The notes under the pieces were generated by a model. That model was not told the DNA's origin, did no database searches, and saw only the letters and a list, made by a program, of their open reading frames with translations. A stretch of DNA of 37,519 nt, from contig JAFPUF010000066.1 in NCBI GenBank assembly GCA_017395545.1, positions 1 to 37,519 of the forward strand. The letters run 5' to 3'. Origin of the DNA: Treponema sp. GTDB taxonomy: Bacteria; Spirochaetota; Spirochaetia; Treponematales; Treponemataceae. This document shows, one piece after another, positions 16,467-24,841 of this stretch (the stretch's first letter is position 1; each line of letters starts with the position of its first letter). A program made the position numbers and the translations under genes.

Positions 16467-17344
16467 TATTTAAGAACCCCCAAAAATAACTGCTGCGTTA
16501 AAAGTCCCCACCCGTCTACCATTACGAAAAGCATGAGCTTGAAAGGCATAGAAATCTGAACCGGTGGAAGCATCATCATACCCATACTCATGAGGATACT
16601 TGCCACGACCATATCGATTACTATGAACGGAATGTAAAGGAAAATACCGATTTTAAAAGCTACCGTAAGTTCATGAAGAATATAAGCTGGAACAATTACA
16701 TATGTTGGAATATCCTCAGGTCCCTGAGGGCTCGGCAGGTTCGCCATGCTCAGGAAAGCCGAAATATAGCGGGACTGAAGGCTTCCGTCACTCGCTCGCT
16801 CTACCGTCTGATTGAGCATAAACTCTCGCAAAGGGTTTTCTGCCTGGCGATAGGCCTCTTCAATTCCAATCTGGCCGTCAGAAAGAGGCTTTAACGCATT
16901 GTTGTAGACATTTTTTAAAGTCGGGAACATGATAAAAATCGTCATAAAAAGAGCGATTCCGTTCAAAACTGATGTCGGCGGAACCTGCTGCAGGGAAAGC
17001 GCGCGCTTAATGAAGTCGAGGACGATAGAAAACCGAAGGAAACAGGTCGTAAGGATAAGAAGGCTTGGAGCAATTGTAAGGACTGTAAGAAGAAGAAGAA
17101 GCTGAACCGAAAAAGCGACTTCCTGACCGTTCTGAGGACGGCTGATATTCACATCGATGTTCGGAAAATCAACTCCCCTCACCTGTCCGCTCATCTCAGT
17201 TCTGCCGTTCGTTGAGCCTGAAGGAAAATTACGGTTCTGGCGTGACTGAGACGTTACCGGGAAAAGGCAAAATATTGATAAAATTGAAGCAAGCACTATG
17301 CGGGGAAGCCATTTGTGAAAAGTGACTGAAATCATTTTTTTCAT
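16466..17344 (-). CDS. fliP: Flagellar type III export gate protein FliP
   Basis: FliP forms most of the export channel. It has 292 residues with an N-terminal signal-like helix (about 12-32) and an Asn/Gly/Ser-rich stretch before the conserved core (LLLLTVLTIAPSLLILTTCFLRF, RALSLQQVPPTSVLNGIALF, then FPTLKNVYNNALKPL). The C-terminal part has FLYIPFIVIDMVVASILMSMGMMMLPP, the most conserved FliP region. Two ATGs (17344 and 17335) are possible; the first is given. The gene follows fliO by 2 bp and overlaps fliQ by 1 bp. Confidence 0.96.
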   Translation of the reverse strand: MKKMISVTFHKWLPRIVLASILSIFCLFPVTSQSRQNRNFPSGSTNGRTEMSGQVRGVDFPNIDVNISRPQNGQEVAFSVQLLLLLTVLTIAPSLLILTTCFLRFSIVLDFIKRALSLQQVPPTSVLNGIALFMTIFIMFPTLKNVYNNALKPLSDGQIGIEEAYRQAENPLREFMLNQTVERASDGSLQSRYISAFLSMANLPSPQGPEDIPTYVIVPAYILHELTVAFKIGIFLYIPFIVIDMVVASILMSMGMMMLPPVQISMPFKLMLFVMVDGWGLLTQQLFLGVLK

Positions 17345-17346
17345 TT

Positions 17347-18012
17347 TTATTCTTCCCCTTCCTGGTTTTCGTTAAGCCGCTCCCTCTGTCGTCTGAGCAT
17401 TTCAGAGGCGTTGAAACTGCTTGGGCCGTAAATATTCTGATTCTTAAGATTCGGGTTTGAATTCGGCATGAAGATAGAGAGAATATCGCTGAAACTGCGC
17501 GGCCGCTTCGTATTGTCGTTTTTATCAGCGTAAAGGTTCATTGAATCGACAAGTTCCTTGTCATTGATTTCGCCGACAAGGTTTACGTTATTGTCTGACA
17601 ACCCGAGAATGTAGGCATGGTCTAAGATTGTGACTACATCTACTGAGCGGTTTGAAGCAAGAGAAAGATGCGATACATGGCGCAGAAACGGGTCGTCCGA
17701 ATTTGAAAGTTTATTCGTGCGCTTGAGAATCCGCATCGCAAGATAAGCCAGGCCGAGCACTATAAGAAGCGCAAAAACCATCTTGAAGAAAAGAGCGACA
17801 GAAGACGGCTGACTCTGGTTCTGATCGTAGCCGCCGGAATTCCAGTTCCAGTTCTGGGCTGGAAGAGCCTGAGTATTCTGATTTTCAGAAGAAGTTACCG
17901 CCGTATTACCGGTCTGTTCCTGTGCATTCTGAACGTCCTGCTGATTGCCCTGAGCAAAAAGCGCAAACTGCATTGCAAAAAGAAGAGTGCATAAAGCAAA
18001 AACTTTTTTCAT
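17347..18012 (-). CDS. fliO: Flagellar export gate assembly protein FliO (called FliZ in treponemes)
   Basis: FliO assists assembly of the FliP ring. The 221-aa form chosen here starts at the ATG at 18012, because the AGGTGGG ribosome site lies over the GTG that starts a longer frame at 18021. The protein has a signal-like helix (about 3-20), a Gln/Asn-rich periplasmic stretch, a second membrane helix (about 72-95, FFKMVFALLIVLGLAYLAM) and a small cytoplasmic FliO domain (LSLASNRSVDVVTI, AYILGLSDNNVNLV). It is the first gene after the chemosensory cassette and has its own promoter overlapping the end of the cyclase gene. Confidence 0.9.
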   Translation of the reverse strand: MKKVFALCTLLFAMQFALFAQGNQQDVQNAQEQTGNTAVTSSENQNTQALPAQNWNWNSGGYDQNQSQPSSVALFFKMVFALLIVLGLAYLAMRILKRTNKLSNSDDPFLRHVSHLSLASNRSVDVVTILDHAYILGLSDNNVNLVGEINDKELVDSMNLYADKNDNTKRPRSFSDILSIFMPNSNPNLKNQNIYGPSSFNASEMLRRQRERLNENQEGEE

Positions 18013-18030
18013 TTTTCCCACCTGAAATTG

Positions 18031-18059
18031 ATTATAACAAAAAGATTTTATTTTGTCAT
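18031..18059 (-). promoter_or_regulatory. Sigma-70-type promoter for fliO-fliP-fliQ-fliR
   Basis: On the - strand, ATGACA (complement of 18054-18059, 5 of 6) and a perfect TATAAT (complement of 18031-18036) are spaced by exactly 17 bp. The -35 lies in the last codons of the cyclase gene. The predicted start is about 12 bp before the fliO ATG, leaving room for the AGGTGGG ribosome site. This is one of the best promoter matches in the window and allows the export genes to be expressed without the chemosensory cassette. Confidence 0.65.
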
Positions 18060-19892
18060 AAATGCAATAGCTCCGTCCCAGTTTTCCGGAGGATTTTTGA
18101 TAAATTCTTCACAGCGGTCAAACATCAGCTGTGCGGCCTTATCTTTCGGGACAGCCTTGAGAGCCTTTTCAAAATAGTCTTTTCCAAGATTCCAGATTCC
18201 CTGTTTGTACAAATCCATTCCTTTTACGTAAGCGTCCTTGTAAGCCGGCGGGAATTCTTCCGGACTTCTGTCAACTGCATAAATCGGGACTGCATTTTTT
18301 TTGCCTTTTACGCGCACGTCGTCAAGATGACGGAAACAGAAAGCATCTTCGCCGGCATCCTCAAGAACGCTCTGGCTTACGAGAATCTGGGTGCCGTAAG
18401 TTTTGGTAAGTCCCTCGAGACGGCTTGCAAGGTTTACGCTGTCACCGATTACGGAATAGTCAGTTTTGTCCTTTGAGCCGATTGAACCTACGATAACGTC
18501 TCCATAGTGAATTCCGATTCCGATATTGAACTGCATTCCTTCCGGGATAACAAGCTCACCGATCTCAACGTCAGGAAGAGCCGCGCGCATCTCATAAGCC
18601 GCCTGAACCGCCCTCCGGCAGTTATCCTCGTAACTCACAGGAGTTCCGAATTCTGCCATAATCGCATCTCCGATGAATTTATCAATCGTACCGCCGTGTT
18701 TTTTGATAATCTCGACCATTGTTGAGAAATAGCGGTTAAGAAAAGCGACCAGAACGTCCGGTTTGTTTTTTTCGCTTATATTCGTGAATGAGCGGATATC
18801 GCTGAAAAGGATTGCGACAGTTCTCGTCTCACCTACTCCCATCTTTTCGCTTGTGTCGTCAGCCTGCATTACAAGACTGTCGATAATCTGTTCTGGAACA
18901 AAACGGCTGAAAGCCCGGCGGATTCGCTTTTCAAAGAACAGCTTCTTTTTGACGACAAGCGCCTTGTCAAAAATCGCCGCTGTATTTCGCACACAAGAAA
19001 GAAAGAAATTGCGTTTTTCGACAGAAATGTTTCCCTCGCTGACGATGTGAACCGTACCAAATCTCTCGCTTCCGGAAACAGACTTTAATGTTTCGCTCTC
19101 GTAAGTTGAAAGCTGGAGTTTTTTGCTGTAGTAGCGGTTGAGTTCACTCTTTTTTGCCAGTCTTTTCGGCCTGATTTTTACGGAATTGAAATTTGCCTGG
19201 ACATGCTCAAAATCAGCAAGACAGACATTCAGAAAATCAACGATTTCTTTTTCACCCATATTTTCGGATGAGACAAAATAGCCGTGCGGACCGTCATTTT
19301 CGATGAGATAAAGGGCAGCAAGCGGAACCTCGCAGACATCAGCAATCAGGAGAAGGAAAGATTTTACGACATCCTCGATGTTCTCGATGTTGTCTATAAG
19401 GTTCATAAGGCTTGAAAACATTGAATTCTTTCTGGCATCCCAATGCAGGAGTTCCGCCGTTTTTAAGAACAAGAATGAATCGTTAAAACCGGGCTTGATG
19501 AGTGAGAGTGTCTCTTTGTCAATTTCCTGAGCAGGAAGCGAAGCAAGTTCAAGGACTTTCTGTGCAAAATTATCGTTATCGAGCCAGACAAACGTGTTCG
19601 CCCCGCTCTGCATTGCGCAGACATCGTCAAGGGGAGCCGGTGAAGAAGCGTATATTCCGACAGCAAGGAATTCAAAGCAGCTGATAGTGCGTATTACACG
19701 GACAATCTCAAAACATCTCGGCCACTGAATGTCGCTGTTCAGAAGAAAAACGTCCGGCTGAAATTCAAAAAGTTTGTAAAGAGCCTCTTTTCCGCCTGAT
19801 ACGAACATAATTTCGTATTCTTCTGAATTTAAAGTGTTTGCGAAAACTTTCTGCAATGTTTCGGAACTTTCAAGTATAAGGATTTTTTTCAT
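18048..19892 (-). CDS. Class III adenylate cyclase with N-terminal degraded receiver-like domain and GAF-like region
   Basis: The protein has 614 residues. Residues 1-118 look like a response-regulator receiver (MKKILILESS start, PDVFLLNSDIQWP), but the acidic pair is E/S and the usual Lys is Leu, so phosphorylation is doubtful. About 150-315 resembles a GAF sensor, with modest support. About 350-540 is a class III cyclase: metal Asp365 (LFSDIR) and Asp409 (FIGDA), purine-selecting Lys405 and Asp478 (TDYS), and transition-state Asn487 and Arg491. The Lys/Asp pair points to ATP, thus cAMP. A TPR-like tail covers 550-600. I start at the ATG at 19892, which overlaps the cheA stop by one base, with GGGGGAG upstream; a GTG at 19895 is also possible. 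Coupling to cheA suggests it is the pathway's output. Confidence 0.9.
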   Translation of the reverse strand: MKKILILESSETLQKVFANTLNSEEYEIMFVSGGKEALYKLFEFQPDVFLLNSDIQWPRCFEIVRVIRTISCFEFLAVGIYASSPAPLDDVCAMQSGANTFVWLDNDNFAQKVLELASLPAQEIDKETLSLIKPGFNDSFLFLKTAELLHWDARKNSMFSSLMNLIDNIENIEDVVKSFLLLIADVCEVPLAALYLIENDGPHGYFVSSENMGEKEIVDFLNVCLADFEHVQANFNSVKIRPKRLAKKSELNRYYSKKLQLSTYESETLKSVSGSERFGTVHIVSEGNISVEKRNFFLSCVRNTAAIFDKALVVKKKLFFEKRIRRAFSRFVPEQIIDSLVMQADDTSEKMGVGETRTVAILFSDIRSFTNISEKNKPDVLVAFLNRYFSTMVEIIKKHGGTIDKFIGDAIMAEFGTPVSYEDNCRRAVQAAYEMRAALPDVEIGELVIPEGMQFNIGIGIHYGDVIVGSIGSKDKTDYSVIGDSVNLASRLEGLTKTYGTQILVSQSVLEDAGEDAFCFRHLDDVRVKGKKNAVPIYAVDRSPEEFPPAYKDAYVKGMDLYKQGIWNLGKDYFEKALKAVPKDKAAQLMFDRCEEFIKNPPENWDGAIAFMTK

Positions 19893-21997
19893 CACTCAGT
19901 CTCCCCCACAAGCTCTTTTACGGCGTTAATCAGGTTGCCGCGCCTGAAGTCACTCTTTGAGATGATGGCGTTTGCCCGAAGCCGCTCGAATTCCGCAAGA
20001 ACTTCAGGACTCTGGTCTGCCGAGACGATGACGACCGGCGCATTTTTATACTGCTCCATTCGGCGGAGGTTATCGAGAAGGACAAGGCCTGTCATTCGAG
20101 GCATATCTTTGTCGCTAAGGATAAGGTCGTACTGCTTTTCTTTTGCCTTTTCAAGACCGTCAAGGCCGTCGAACGCAGTCTCAACCACAAAACCAGCCCC
20201 CTCAAGGATTGTTTTTTCAATCTGGCGTGTTGTGTCAGAGTCATCGACAACAAGAATGTGAACAGCCCGCTTTTTGGTCGCAGCCTCATATTTTTTGATG
20301 TCATACCCGCGCAGTGACTTTAATTTTTTAAGAATCTCAGGCACATGAAGAATCGGAACGATGTCATAATGCTCGTCGAAGACAATTCCCTGCAGAATTG
20401 AAAAATTCTTGAATGCCTTCGGGAGTGGTTTTACGACGAGAGAAACATACTGCTGAACTTCCTCAACGATGATACCGATTCTCTGCTCCATATATTCTGC
20501 AATAAGAATTGAATCCGCATCTTTTCCAAGGAAACGCTTCTGTCCGTCAAAAAGCGAAGAAAGCGAAAAGCACGGAATCAGCTGCCCCTCAAGCTTGATA
20601 TAGCTCTGGTTCTGAAGGGTAATGTACTCGCTCTTTTTTCTGTAAATGATGTCAACGATGTGCTGGGACGGAATGAGATATTTGTCCTTGTTTGCAAAGA
20701 CGAAAAGTCCCTGCAAAGTTGAGAGGGTGAGCGGAAAGTGCAGGATGAATGAAGTGCCTTTTCCGGCTTCGCTTTCGATTTTAATCCGGCCCTTGATTTT
20801 TTCGACGTTTGACCAGACGACATCAAGTCCGACCCCGCGGCCTGAAAGTTCGGTTACGCTGTCTTTTGTTGAGAAGCCGGACTGGAACAGAAACTGAGTG
20901 AGTTCCTTGTCAGCCATTTTTTTGATTTCGTCCGCACGCTCAGGATAGAGTTTGTTCGCCTTTGCGCGGATTTTTTCGTAATCCAGTCCCCGTCCGTCAT
21001 CGGTGATTCTCAGTTCGATATGTTTTGTCTCGCGTACACAGGTGATGCTGACAGTTCCTTCTTCACTCTTTCCGAGAGCCAGCCTTTCCTCCGGTGTCTC
21101 AATTCCGTGATCGAGGGCGTTGCGTATGAGGTGCATGAGAATATCGCCGAGTTCCTCAAGAATCACTTTGTCTATCGCAATGTCAGTCGGCGGAATCTCG
21201 CATTTTACTTTCTTTTTGAGGTTCATCGCTTCAAGGGCGATTGTATTCTCCAGCGGCCGCAAAACAATTCCAATCGGGAGCATTCGTAAATCGAAGACCT
21301 GTTCCTGAACGCTGAAAATTGAAGTCTCCAGGGCGGAAATATCCGTCTCAAGCTGTTTGCGGAGTTTTGAAAGCTCGTGGTTTCCAAGTTCTTCTTCGAT
21401 TTTCTGTAATTCCGAAAGCTGATGCTTTAAGTGGAACTGGCGCGTAATCATCGAGTCAAAAGCAGTGATTATTTCGTTCACTCGGGAAAGTTTTATTCGG
21501 ATTGACTGAATCTCGCTGATATTTTCGTTTAATTCGTCATCTTCTTCGGACTCAACGTATTCTCCCTTTTCGCGTTTTATTTCATCAAGGAAAGATTCGA
21601 TGTCGATAAGTTCTCCAGCCACAAGTTTGTCGCAGTACAGAAGGTACAAGTCAATGTTCTGGTTGTCGCTGCCTTTTTTTGTGATAAGGGTGACGCATTC
21701 TGCGATTTTATCAGCCACCGCAAAGACAAGGCGCACAAGCCGGTCCGTATTCTTTACCTGACCGTCCTTAACGCCCTTATAAATGTCCTCAAGTGCATGC
21801 GAAAGTTTTTCGATAACAGGAAAGCCGAGCATGCGGGAATTTCCCTTTATCGTGTGCAGGTTTCTGAGAAGACGGGCGAGAATGTCAGAATCATTGTGCC
21901 TGACTTTTAAATCTATAATGTCTTTCCGTGAAGATTCGAGAAGTTCCCTGGTCTCACTGACAAAACTTTCTGTAATATCGCTTGAGATTTCAGACAT
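19892..21997 (-). CDS. cheA: Hybrid chemotaxis histidine kinase CheA with C-terminal receiver
   Basis: The protein has 701 residues. An Hpt domain (about 1-110) carries phosphoacceptor His48 in LHTIKG. Then comes a short acidic linker with no room for a normal P2 domain, a dimerisation region (about 165-255), an HATPase domain (N-box IRNALDHGIE, DDGRGLD, SGRGVGLDVV, about 280-410), a CheW-like domain (about 425-560) and an intact receiver (about 580-701) with Asp585/586, Asp629, Ser659 and Lys681. CheA takes receptor signals and phosphorylates receivers. With P2 missing and a receiver fused, the fused domain is the obvious target or phosphate sink. The gene is one base from cheR and overlaps the cyclase start by one base. 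No separate cheY is in the window. Confidence 0.95.
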   Translation of the reverse strand: MSEISSDITESFVSETRELLESSRKDIIDLKVRHNDSDILARLLRNLHTIKGNSRMLGFPVIEKLSHALEDIYKGVKDGQVKNTDRLVRLVFAVADKIAECVTLITKKGSDNQNIDLYLLYCDKLVAGELIDIESFLDEIKREKGEYVESEEDDELNENISEIQSIRIKLSRVNEIITAFDSMITRQFHLKHQLSELQKIEEELGNHELSKLRKQLETDISALETSIFSVQEQVFDLRMLPIGIVLRPLENTIALEAMNLKKKVKCEIPPTDIAIDKVILEELGDILMHLIRNALDHGIETPEERLALGKSEEGTVSITCVRETKHIELRITDDGRGLDYEKIRAKANKLYPERADEIKKMADKELTQFLFQSGFSTKDSVTELSGRGVGLDVVWSNVEKIKGRIKIESEAGKGTSFILHFPLTLSTLQGLFVFANKDKYLIPSQHIVDIIYRKKSEYITLQNQSYIKLEGQLIPCFSLSSLFDGQKRFLGKDADSILIAEYMEQRIGIIVEEVQQYVSLVVKPLPKAFKNFSILQGIVFDEHYDIVPILHVPEILKKLKSLRGYDIKKYEAATKKRAVHILVVDDSDTTRQIEKTILEGAGFVVETAFDGLDGLEKAKEKQYDLILSDKDMPRMTGLVLLDNLRRMEQYKNAPVVIVSADQSPEVLAEFERLRANAIISKSDFRRGNLINAVKELVGETE

Positions 21998-21998
21998 C

Positions 21999-22856
21999 TT
22001 ACTTCATCTCCTTTTTTTTGCGGAAATAGAAAACGTTTCCGTCGACGACACGTTCAAGCCCCGGAGGAACAACATCACTTCCAATCTGGGCAATTTCGCT
22101 CATTGAAACAAAAAGAATTCCGCCCTCTGCAAGACATTTTTCGGTTATCGTCCTGAGGATTTTCGCACGGAGTTCCTGATTGAAATAGATAAACACGTTC
22201 CTTAAGAAAATAATATTCTGATTTTTAGGAAGAAAAAGGGAGGCTGCAGGTGAATCCATCGTAGAAAGATTGATTTTCTGAGTCCTGATAGACGATTTTA
22301 TCTCATCGTCAAAAACAATCGTCTGGTCATCTTTTTTGTAAGGATTCAAAAGGGGCTGTAAAGAAACTCCGTCAACAGAACGGAGGGAAGACCCCAGAAA
22401 TACTCCTTTTTTGCAATGATCCAGCACGATTGAATTGATGTCGCTTGCTGTAACCATTGCTTTTATTCCGCAAGATTTCGCAAGAAGAGCAAGGGAATAA
22501 GGCTCCTCACCGTAAGAACAGGCCGCACTCCAGATTTTCATCCGCATTTCGCCGAACTCAGCCTTCCATATCGGGAATATTCTGTCACGCAGAAGCGCAA
22601 ACTGCTTTTCCTCACGGAAGAAATATGTTTCGTTTACAGTGCTTTCGTTGACGAGTTCCGTGAAAAGTCCGTCATCCGACAGAATTTCGTTTTTGTATCC
22701 GAGAACAGAGATTTCTTTTTCAGAAATCCGTCTTTCAATAAATGCTTTTATGCCGTCCCTGTGGGTAGCCCTCGGAACAATTCCAGTACGACTTCTCAGG
22801 ATGTCGAGAAATGATTCAAACTCTTCTTGTGTGATGAATACGGAATTTTGACTCAT
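21999..22856 (-). CDS. cheR: Chemotaxis protein methyltransferase CheR
   Basis: CheR methylates receptor glutamates using S-adenosylmethionine for adaptation. The length of 285 aa is typical. An all-helical N-terminal domain (about 1-75) is followed by the methyltransferase domain with the WSAACSYGEEPYSLA motif, ASDIN as the acidic SAM-binding loop, and the FLRNVFIYFN motif near residue 220. The start overlaps the cheB stop by four bases (ATGA). With cheB it gives the cassette a complete adaptation pair, which is evidence that the two nearby receptors can be methylated. Confidence 0.95.
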   Translation of the reverse strand: MSQNSVFITQEEFESFLDILRSRTGIVPRATHRDGIKAFIERRISEKEISVLGYKNEILSDDGLFTELVNESTVNETYFFREEKQFALLRDRIFPIWKAEFGEMRMKIWSAACSYGEEPYSLALLAKSCGIKAMVTASDINSIVLDHCKKGVFLGSSLRSVDGVSLQPLLNPYKKDDQTIVFDDEIKSSIRTQKINLSTMDSPAASLFLPKNQNIIFLRNVFIYFNQELRAKILRTITEKCLAEGGILFVSMSEIAQIGSDVVPPGLERVVDGNVFYFRKKKEMK

Positions 22857-23827
22857 TTTTTAACCAGCTCCAGGATTCTTTTTGAAATATCCGGCCGCGG
22901 AAGAACTTCTCTCGCAGCCCCCAGCTCGATTGCGGCAGCCGGCATTCCGAAAACCGCACATGTAGATTTATCCTCGGCGATTGTCCATCCGCCGTTCTCA
23001 CAAATTTCCCTGCATCCCTCGGCTCCGTCAGAGCCCATTCCTGTCAAAAGAACCGCAAGACAGTTTTTTTTGTAATTTTTTGCCGCACTTCTGAAAAGTT
23101 TGTTTACGGCAGGCCGCAAAAATCTCTCTGGTTCCTCATCACTGAGTTTTAGAATCGGGTTACCGTTCTGACGCACGAAATCAATCACAAGATGCTTGTC
23201 GGCCGGTGCCATATAAACGATTCCAGGTTTTGCTTCCTCGCCGTTTTCAGCAAGCTTAACCTTGATATTGTGGCAGACGCTCGCAAACCATTCTGCCATA
23301 TTTTTATCCGCCCCGACGTCAATATGCTGTGCATACAAAATCGGAAGAGGGAAATTATTTCCAAGAGAAGAAAGTAGTTTCATCACGGCAGAAGGACCGC
23401 CGGTAGAAGCCCCGAGACAAAGAATCTTAAAATTCGGTTTTTCATCAGTTGCAGAAGGATAACTCGGTGAAGCCCGGTTTCTGATATGTTTGACAAGGTT
23501 CTGAAAGAATTCCTGATTGAAGCCCGGAAGTCCAGGGCGCTCGATAATATCGACCCCCACCAAATTTGCAGGCTTAGTCTTTAAATTTGAGAGCAGAACT
23601 ACAGGAACGCGCTTTTCGATGGTAACGACGCGGAGACTTTCTTTTTCTACAGGGTCATTTATATCAAGACCGGAAACTACGACGTTCGGTCTTTCATCAT
23701 CGATTGCTTCGATTAACCTTTTTCCGTTCGGCACGAAAGAGATAATGTTTATATCATGGTAAGTGTCAAGATTATGCTCAATCAGGGCCCGCACTACGGC
23801 AGAACCATCTGCAATTATGACTTTCAT
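22853..23827 (-). CDS. cheB: CheB-type protein-glutamate methylesterase with degraded receiver domain
   Basis: The C-terminal methylesterase domain (about 133-324) has an intact catalytic triad: Ser141 (GASTGG), His168 (AQHID) and Asp267 (TGMGSDGAEG). The N-terminal receiver (about 1-115) keeps the fold pattern but departs at key sites: the acidic pair is D7-G8, the phosphoacceptor region reads VVVSGLDINDP with the Asp shifted by two residues, and the usual Lys-Pro is Arg-Pro (ERPG). CheB removes receptor methyl groups and is normally activated by CheA phosphorylation; here that control is doubtful. It overlaps the neighbouring genes on both sides by four bases (ATGA junctions). Confidence 0.92.
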   Translation of the reverse strand: MKVIIADGSAVVRALIEHNLDTYHDINIISFVPNGKRLIEAIDDERPNVVVSGLDINDPVEKESLRVVTIEKRVPVVLLSNLKTKPANLVGVDIIERPGLPGFNQEFFQNLVKHIRNRASPSYPSATDEKPNFKILCLGASTGGPSAVMKLLSSLGNNFPLPILYAQHIDVGADKNMAEWFASVCHNIKVKLAENGEEAKPGIVYMAPADKHLVIDFVRQNGNPILKLSDEEPERFLRPAVNKLFRSAAKNYKKNCLAVLLTGMGSDGAEGCREICENGGWTIAEDKSTCAVFGMPAAAIELGAAREVLPRPDISKRILELVKK

Positions 23828-24351
23828 TTTTCCCCCTCATTATTACCCGAATTACCAGAAAGCATTTTTCTGAGAAGACTGTCCGCCGACAGAAGAATCT
23901 GTTTTCTTGCAGGCTTATCTTTTGTACCACCCTCAAAGCCAATCGCACAGATTCCGCCGGAATTCAAAACATGCCGCACGCTTTTTGGAATCATTTTTAA
24001 GTTTTTGATATCAATGTCTTTGCTTGAGATAAGGCTGTTCACTGAAAGCGCGAAATTTCCGCTCAACGGAAAAACCGTTCCCGTGAAAGACTGTATCAGG
24101 TTCTGGACGTCATGCGGAAAATCATTTTTTCTCATTATCAGAACCGTATTGCACGTCTCTGGAGACTTGCATGAAAAAATATTTTCCAGATATGAGCCTA
24201 TATAAACATGCGGAAGCTTTTCGGAATTGAAGACAATATTTTTTTCATCATTTCCGACGGCAAGATAAAGCCCGAAAACGACATACTTGCTCTGAATGAG
24301 AAAATCCACAGTATCATACTCAATGCTGGTAAAATAATTAGGCGCTTCCAA
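23824..24351 (-). CDS. Unknown 175-aa protein between cheW and cheB, possibly a divergent CheW-like adaptor
   Basis: It shows no strong family motif. The TTG start has AAGGA six bases upstream, and no other start with a ribosome site was found. It overlaps cheW by 14 bp and cheB by 4 bp, so it is a real coupled gene of the cassette. The order of segments resembles CheW loosely: VVFGLYLAVG near the start, FALSVNSLISSKDIDIKNLKMIP in the middle and KQILLSADSLLRKML at the end, which echo the CheW strand pattern and terminal DxxxLL helix. The NLRGxxxP motif is absent. Alternatives are a receptor-associated regulator or an unrelated fold. No membrane segment or signal peptide is visible. Confidence 0.7.
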   Translation of the reverse strand: MEAPNYFTSIEYDTVDFLIQSKYVVFGLYLAVGNDEKNIVFNSEKLPHVYIGSYLENIFSCKSPETCNTVLIMRKNDFPHDVQNLIQSFTGTVFPLSGNFALSVNSLISSKDIDIKNLKMIPKSVRHVLNSGGICAIGFEGGTKDKPARKQILLSADSLLRKMLSGNSGNNEGEK

Positions 24352-24841
24352 GGTCTTTCCTTATAAGAATTTCAAATGCATTCGGATTCAAAACGGGAAT
24401 TTCCTCGTCTTTATATGCGATAGTTCCAAGGAAGAAACCTTCCTCGTTTTTATCAGGAATCTGGTTCAGCCCGTCTTCCTCGATTTCTGCAAAAAACAGG
24501 ATATCGGAGATATGAATTGAAAGCTGGTCATCATCGCGCTTGAAAATAAGAAAAAGCGGAGATTCCGGCGGAGTCGAGTCTGTGTCGCCAATCAGAGACC
24601 GGGGATTTATGACAGTAAAAGGGTCTCCCCGCCGGTTAAGGACTCCTTCAATGTAAGAAGGCATAAAAGGCAGTTTGTAAACCGCAACATCCCGGATGAT
24701 TTCAAGAACATCACCAGACTTTACGGCATATTTTTTACCGGAGACTGAAAAAATCAGCCATGTGACCATTTTTTTTTCTTCGATGACTTCCTGCTTTTCA
24801 CCGCTCTCCTGAGCAATCTGATCGATTATTTCTTCGTTCAT
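24338..24841 (-). CDS. cheW: CheW-type coupling protein
   Basis: CheW links receptors to CheA in the signalling array. An acidic extension of about 25 residues precedes the CheW domain, which starts at MVTWLIFSVSGKKYAVKSGDVLEII and carries YIEGVLNRRGDPFTVIN near residues 65-80, corresponding to the family's GxxNLRGxxxPVxDL motif with Arg for Leu. The length of 167 aa is normal for a protein with such an extension. Its ATG overlaps the upstream receptor stop by four bases (ATGA). It is the only clear CheW in the cassette. Confidence 0.92.
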   Translation of the reverse strand: MNEEIIDQIAQESGEKQEVIEEKKMVTWLIFSVSGKKYAVKSGDVLEIIRDVAVYKLPFMPSYIEGVLNRRGDPFTVINPRSLIGDTDSTPPESPLFLIFKRDDDQLSIHISDILFFAEIEEDGLNQIPDKNEEGFFLGTIAYKDEEIPVLNPNAFEILIRKDLGSA

